DNA from: Streptomyces melanogenes
GTDB taxonomy: Bacteria; Actinomycetota; Actinomycetes; Streptomycetales; Streptomycetaceae
DNA: 64,000 bases
NCBI RefSeq assembly: GCF_014649795.1
Contig: NZ_BMTS01000003.1
Coordinates: forward strand, 186,001-250,000
Reading direction: 5' to 3'
This document shows, piece after piece, positions 60,197 through 64,000 of this stretch (position 1 is its first letter; the number at the start of each line of letters is the position of its first letter). The notes below the pieces were generated by a model, which saw only the letters and a program-made list of their open reading frames with translations, was not told the origin of the DNA and did no database searches. Position numbers and translations under genes: made by a program.

Positions 60197-63187
60197 TTAT
60201 GCCCCGTAGAAGAGGCGTTCCACCACGGCCCGGGCCCGCCGCGTAACCCGCCGGTAGTCATCCAGCATGTCCCCGACATGACCCGGCTCGTAGCCCAGAT
60301 ACCGGCCCACGGCCGCCAGCTCCCGCCCGTCGGACGGGAACGTGTCACCGGGACGGCCCCGCACCAGCATCACCCCGTTCCGCACCCGCGTAGCCAGCAC
60401 CCACGCGTCATCCAGTATCACCGCGTCCTCGGTGGAGATCAGCCCCGCCGCATGGGCGGCGGAGAGCGCGCCACGGGTGCGGGTGGTGCGCAGACCCGGC
60501 TCCGCCCAGCCGTGCTGCATCTGGAGCAGCTGGACCGTCCACTCGACGTCCGAGAGGCCGCCGCGCCCCAGCTTGGTGTGGAGCGTGGGGTCGGCGCCGC
60601 GCGGCATCCGCTCCGACTCCATCCGCGCCTTGAGGCGTCTGATCTCGCGCACCGCGTCGTCCCCGAGCCCCTCGGCCGGGTAGCGCAGCGGGTCGATCAG
60701 CTCGACGAACCGCCGCCCCAGCTCCTCGTCGCCCGCCATCGGCTCGGCCCGCAGCAGCGCCTGGCTCTCCCACACCAGGGACCAGCGCCGGTAGTACGCG
60801 GCGTACGAGGCCAGCGTGCGCACCATCGGGCCGCTCTTGCCCTCCGGCCGCAGATCCGCGTCTATCAGCAACGGCGGGTCGGCGGTGGGCAGTTGGAGCA
60901 GCCGGCGCATCTCGGCGACGACCCGGTTGGCGGTCTGCGTCGCCTCCTGCTCGTCGACGAACTCGCGCGGCTCGTGGACGAACAGGACGTCCGCGTCCGA
61001 GCCGTAGCTCAGCTCGTGCCCGCCGAAGCGGCCCATGCCGATGACCGCGAACCGGGTGGGCAGGGTGTCGCCCCACTCCGCCCGCACGGCCGCCCGCAGC
61101 GCGCCCGCGAGCGTCGCCGCGTTCAGGTCGGTCACCGCGTTCCCGACCCGGTCGACCAGCGCCCCGGGGTCCTCCTCGGCGGGGCTCTCCTCCGTACCGT
61201 ACGAGCCGATCAGATCGGCGGCGGCGGTGCGGAACAGCTCTCTGCGCCGTACGCCACGGGCCGCCGCGACCGCGCCCTCGGCGGACTCGGAGCGGCCCAC
61301 CGCGGCCAGCACCTCCTGCTCAAGGGGTTCGCGCAGCCGGGGTTTCAGGCCCTCCGGGTCGCCCAGGATCGCCACCGCCTCCGGGGCGCGGAGCAGCAGG
61401 TCGGGGGCGAGGCGGCCGGCCGAGAGCACCCGGGCGAGGTTCTCCGCCGCCGCGCCCTCGTCGCGCAGCAGGCGCAGGTACCAGGGGGTCCTGCCGAGCG
61501 CGTCGGAGACCTTGCGGAAGCCCAGCAGGCCCGCGTCCGGGTCGGCCGAGTCGGCGAACCAGCCGAGCAGCACCGGCAGCAGGGTGCGCTGGATGGCGGC
61601 CTTGCGGGTCACGCCCGAGGAGAGCGCCTCCAGGTGTCTGAGCGCCGCCGCCGGGTCCGCGTACCCAAGAGCCTCCAGGCGCTGTCCGGCCGCGCGCGGG
61701 CTGAGCCGGGTCTCGCCGGGGGAGAGCTGGGCGACCGCGTCGAGCAGCGGCCGGTAGAACAGCTTCTCGTGCAGCCGCCGCACCACGGAGGCGTGCTTCT
61801 TCCACTCCCGGTTGAGCGTGCTGACCGGCTCGGTGCGCAGCCCGAGCGAGCGGCCCAGGCGCCGCAGATCGGCCTCGTCCTCGGGGACGAGATGGGTGCG
61901 GCGCAGCCGGTACAGCTGGATGCGGTGCTCCATCGCCCGCAGGAAGCGGTACGCCTCGTCGAGCTGGGCGGCGTCCGTGCGGCCCACGTAGCCGCCCGCC
62001 GCGAGCGCGCCGAGCGCGTCCAGGGTGGTGCCGCTGTGCAGGGTCGCGTCGCCGCGCCCGTGCACCAGCTGGAGGAGCTGTACGGCGAACTCGACGTCCC
62101 GCAGCCCGCCCGGGCCCAGCTTCAGTTCGCGGTCGACCTGGGCGGCCGGGATGTTGTCGACGACCCGGCGGCGCATCTTCTGCACGTCGGCGACGAAGTT
62201 GTCGCGCTCGGCGGCCTGCCACACCAGCGGGGAGACCGCCTCGATGTAGGAGGCCCCCAGCTCCGGGTCCCCGGCCACCGCGCGCGCCTTGAGCAGCGCC
62301 TGGAACTCCCAGGTCTTGGCCCAGCGCTGGTAGTAGGCGAGGTGCGAGGAGAGCGTGCGCACCAGCGGGCCGTTGCGGCCCTCGGGGCGCAGATTGGCGT
62401 CGACGGGCCAGATGGTGCCCTCGACGGTGGTCTCCGAGCAGATCCGCATCAGGTGCGAGGCGAGCCGGGTGGCGGCCTGCACGGCCTTGCGCTCGTCGGC
62501 GCCGTCCACGGGCTCGCCGACGAAGATCACGTCGACGTCGGAGACGTAGTTCAGCTCGTGGCCGCCACACTTGCCCATCGCGATCACCGCGAGCCGGCAT
62601 ATCGCGGCGTCGTCGGGGGCCGCGGTCCGGGCGATGGCGAGCGCGGCCCGCAGGGTCGCGGTGGCCAGGTCCGCGAGCTCGGCGGCCGTCTCGGCCACAT
62701 CGGTGGTCCCGCACACATCACGGGCCGCTATGGTCAGCAGGCACCGGCGGTAGGCGACCCGCAGCGCCACCGGGTCCTGGGCCTGGGCGAGGCCCCGCTC
62801 GAACTCCGCGACCCCCGGATGCAGGTCCACGGCCTCGTAGGTGACCAGCGCGTGCCAGTCGCGCGGATGCCGGGCCAGATGGTCACCGAGCGCCTCGGAG
62901 GCCCCCATGACCCCGAGCAGGCGGTCCCGCAGCGGCTTGGCGGTGATCAGGGTGTCGAGCAGCGCCTGCCGCTCGGCCGGATCCTGCGCCTCCACGATCC
63001 GCACCAGACCGGCGAGCGCCAGATCGGGGTCGGCGGTCGCGCCCAGCGCGTCCAGGAGCACCGGGTCGGTGCGTACGGAGGCGAGCTCCGGGGTGTCGAG
63101 CAGCCGCTCGGCCGCCGACGGATCGGTGAAACCGAACCGCAGCAGCCGTGTGAAGGTGCTGCTCCTGCGCCCCGGCACCGCCGTCAT
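60197..63187 (-). CDS. glnE: Bifunctional glutamine-synthetase adenylyltransferase/deadenylylase
   Basis: A 996-aa regulator enzyme with two nucleotidyltransferase domains. The N-terminal deadenylylase carries GKCGGHELNYVSDVDVIFV and the C-terminal adenylyltransferase GRFGGHELSYGSDADVLFV, each with the G-G and D-x-D metal motifs. Each is followed by a GlnD-UR-UTase-like helical region with WEFQALLKARA / WESQALLRAEP. GlnE switches the main glutamine synthetase off by adding AMP when nitrogen is plentiful. ATG 63187 has GGGAGG seven bases upstream. It is near glnA2, as in other streptomycetes. Confidence 0.95.
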   Translation of the reverse strand: MTAVPGRRSSTFTRLLRFGFTDPSAAERLLDTPELASVRTDPVLLDALGATADPDLALAGLVRIVEAQDPAERQALLDTLITAKPLRDRLLGVMGASEALGDHLARHPRDWHALVTYEAVDLHPGVAEFERGLAQAQDPVALRVAYRRCLLTIAARDVCGTTDVAETAAELADLATATLRAALAIARTAAPDDAAICRLAVIAMGKCGGHELNYVSDVDVIFVGEPVDGADERKAVQAATRLASHLMRICSETTVEGTIWPVDANLRPEGRNGPLVRTLSSHLAYYQRWAKTWEFQALLKARAVAGDPELGASYIEAVSPLVWQAAERDNFVADVQKMRRRVVDNIPAAQVDRELKLGPGGLRDVEFAVQLLQLVHGRGDATLHSGTTLDALGALAAGGYVGRTDAAQLDEAYRFLRAMEHRIQLYRLRRTHLVPEDEADLRRLGRSLGLRTEPVSTLNREWKKHASVVRRLHEKLFYRPLLDAVAQLSPGETRLSPRAAGQRLEALGYADPAAALRHLEALSSGVTRKAAIQRTLLPVLLGWFADSADPDAGLLGFRKVSDALGRTPWYLRLLRDEGAAAENLARVLSAGRLAPDLLLRAPEAVAILGDPEGLKPRLREPLEQEVLAAVGRSESAEGAVAAARGVRRRELFRTAAADLIGSYGTEESPAEEDPGALVDRVGNAVTDLNAATLAGALRAAVRAEWGDTLPTRFAVIGMGRFGGHELSYGSDADVLFVHEPREFVDEQEATQTANRVVAEMRRLLQLPTADPPLLIDADLRPEGKSGPMVRTLASYAAYYRRWSLVWESQALLRAEPMAGDEELGRRFVELIDPLRYPAEGLGDDAVREIRRLKARMESERMPRGADPTLHTKLGRGGLSDVEWTVQLLQMQHGWAEPGLRTTRTRGALSAAHAAGLISTEDAVILDDAWVLATRVRNGVMLVRGRPGDTFPSDGRELAAVGRYLGYEPGHVGDMLDDYRRVTRRARAVVERLFYGA

Positions 63188-63236
63188 CCCGCCGCCTCCC
63201 ATTGGTCAGGACCGAGCCTATCCGCAGCGCGGCCCG

Positions 63237-63285
63237 AAGGGGCGCGGGGAACTGCGCGACCAGCCAGGACCGGCCCGCAGCCGAA
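63237..63285. repeat. Half copy (right arm) of the GCGCAGTTCCCC repeat
   Basis: AAGGGGCGCGGGGAACTGCG then CGACCAGCCAGGACCGGCCC and GCAGCCG; only the right arm is present, between glnE and the PAP2-type gene on the same strand. Confidence 0.7.
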
Positions 63286-63312
63286 ACCCAAGGCTTCTCC
63301 GCCACTAAGCGC

Positions 63313-64000
63313 TCAGGCGCGAGCCGTACCGGTGACCACGCGGCCGCGCGGCGGGTTCTCGACCCGCTTCGACAGCCGGTGCGGCAGCTTCCCGTACCAG
63401 GCGTACGAGACGAGGAAGCCGAAGGCCAGGCAGATGATGCCGCCCACCGCGTCCAGCCAGAAGTGGTTGGCCGTGGAGACGATGACGACCAGGGTCGCGG
63501 CCGGGTAGAGCAGGCCGAGGATCCGTGCCCACGGCGCCTTGGCCAGCGCGAAGATGGTCAGGCCGCACCACAGGGACCAGCCGATGTGCATAGACGGCAT
63601 CGCCGCGTACTGGTTCGACATGTTCTTCAGGTCGCCCGAGGCCATCGAGCCCCAGGTCTGGTGGACCAGGACGGTGTCGATGAAGCCGCCGTTGTTCATC
63701 AGGCGGGGCGGCGCCAGCGGGTAGAAGTAGTAGCCCACCAGGGCCACGCCGGTGGTGGCGAAGAGGATCAGCCGGGACGCCGCGTAACGGCCCGGGTGGC
63801 TGCGGAAGAGCCACACCAGGACGCCGATCGTCACCACGAAGTGGAGCGTGGCGTAGTAGTAGTTCATGCCGGTGATCAGCCATGTCACCGAGTTGACGCT
63901 GTGGTTGACGGACCGCTCCACCGCGATGCCGAGGTGCTGCTCGACCGACCAGAGCCAGTCGGCGTTGTCGAGCGCCTGCGACTTCTGTTCGGGGACGGCG
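63313..64000 (-). CDS. PAP2-type phosphatase / inositol-phosphorylceramide-synthase-like membrane protein, partial
   Basis: The frame is open to the right edge, so the N-terminus is missing. At least five membrane helices follow VEQHLGIAVERSVN. Catalytic PAP2 motifs are visible: YYFYPLAPPR, NQYAAMPSMHIGWSLW (Ser-His) and STANHFWLDAVGG (His/Asp). Such enzymes remove phosphate from lipids or transfer phosphoinositol head groups. The C-terminal tail is basic (RLSKRVENPPRGR). The last gene in the window, same strand as glnE. Confidence 0.85.
   Translation of the reverse strand, partial: AVPEQKSQALDNADWLWSVEQHLGIAVERSVNHSVNSVTWLITGMNYYYATLHFVVTIGVLVWLFRSHPGRYAASRLILFATTGVALVGYYFYPLAPPRLMNNGGFIDTVLVHQTWGSMASGDLKNMSNQYAAMPSMHIGWSLWCGLTIFALAKAPWARILGLLYPAATLVVIVSTANHFWLDAVGGIICLAFGFLVSYAWYGKLPHRLSKRVENPPRGRVVTGTARA

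Noticed and set aside
1..64000. CRISPR arrays, rRNA genes and insertion-sequence transposases
   Set aside because: No regularly spaced direct repeats, rRNA motifs, DDE/HUH transposase motifs or IS-type terminal repeats were recognised.

Overview
The window is high-GC actinobacterial chromosome and almost certainly Streptomyces. Codons are strongly G/C-ending, GTG/TTG starts and 4-nt ATGA/GTGA overlaps are common, and many families are typical of the genus (SARP/AfsR-like regulator, DrrAB-like exporter, EfeUOB, HtaA proteins with a LAATG sorting signal, GlnE/GlnA2, DUF6153/DUF305). An intergenic repeat built on GCGCAGTTCCCCGCGCCCCT recurs about ten times.

Layout. 0-9.6 kb: 5' end of a yaaA-like gene, RNB ribonuclease, RNase P RNA (rnpB), NTF2-like protein, PhzF protein, SDR, Bcr/CflA-type MFS pump, Rsm22-like methyltransferase, dimethylargininase, TetR regulator and a prim-pol-like protein. 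9.7-22 kb: an iron/heme block with a ferrous/acid iron importer (efeO-efeB-efeU plus a lipoprotein), a heme ABC importer (hmuT-hmuU-hmuV), two secreted HtaA heme-binding proteins and a heme oxygenase. DmdR/IdeR-type iron boxes lie in the divergent hmuT/htaA promoter, before efeO, and as a perfect 18-bp tandem duplication before heme oxygenase. 22-39 kb: methionine aminopeptidase, F420 reductase (npdG), M50 protease, a 1105-aa SARP-NB-ARC-TPR regulator, a DrrAB-like ABC exporter, panB, an exonuclease/phosphatase-fold membrane protein, NAD synthase, a multicopper oxidase with DUF6153, DUF998 and an alpha/beta hydrolase.

39.18-47.97 kb is an 8.79-kb integrative element with lower GC and different codon use. 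A large serine integrase sits at the left end, and the two ends rebuild a textbook palindromic attP (crossover CT inside the shared core CTTCCC). It entered exactly at the stop codon of the hydrolase gene, inside a genomic repeat, adding four residues to the host protein. The element carries a tRNA-like sequence, two HNH nucleases, a P27-type terminase small subunit and a major capsid protein. It has no portal, large terminase, protease or tail genes, so it looks like a capsid-encoding phage satellite. It also has a DUF6879/HTH-DUF5753 pair, a GntR repressor facing an inverted-repeat operator, and a small gene with two TTA codons. Inverted between the HNH genes is the most unusual gene in the window: a 144-aa protein whose first ~20 residues match the eukaryotic/archaeal ribosomal protein eS30 signature and whose middle aligns without gaps to ribosomal protein uS12. 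Asparagine occupies both lysine positions linked to streptomycin resistance.

48-64 kb: S53 (sedolisin) protease, DUF305-DUF3105 pair, small secreted protein, APC-type amino-acid permease, GlnA2, VOC and CHMI-like proteins, a TolB-like propeller protein with an MFS transporter and a secreted phosphoesterase, glnE, and a PAP2-type membrane protein running off the right edge. All functional calls are from reading the sequence and known motifs; no searches were run.
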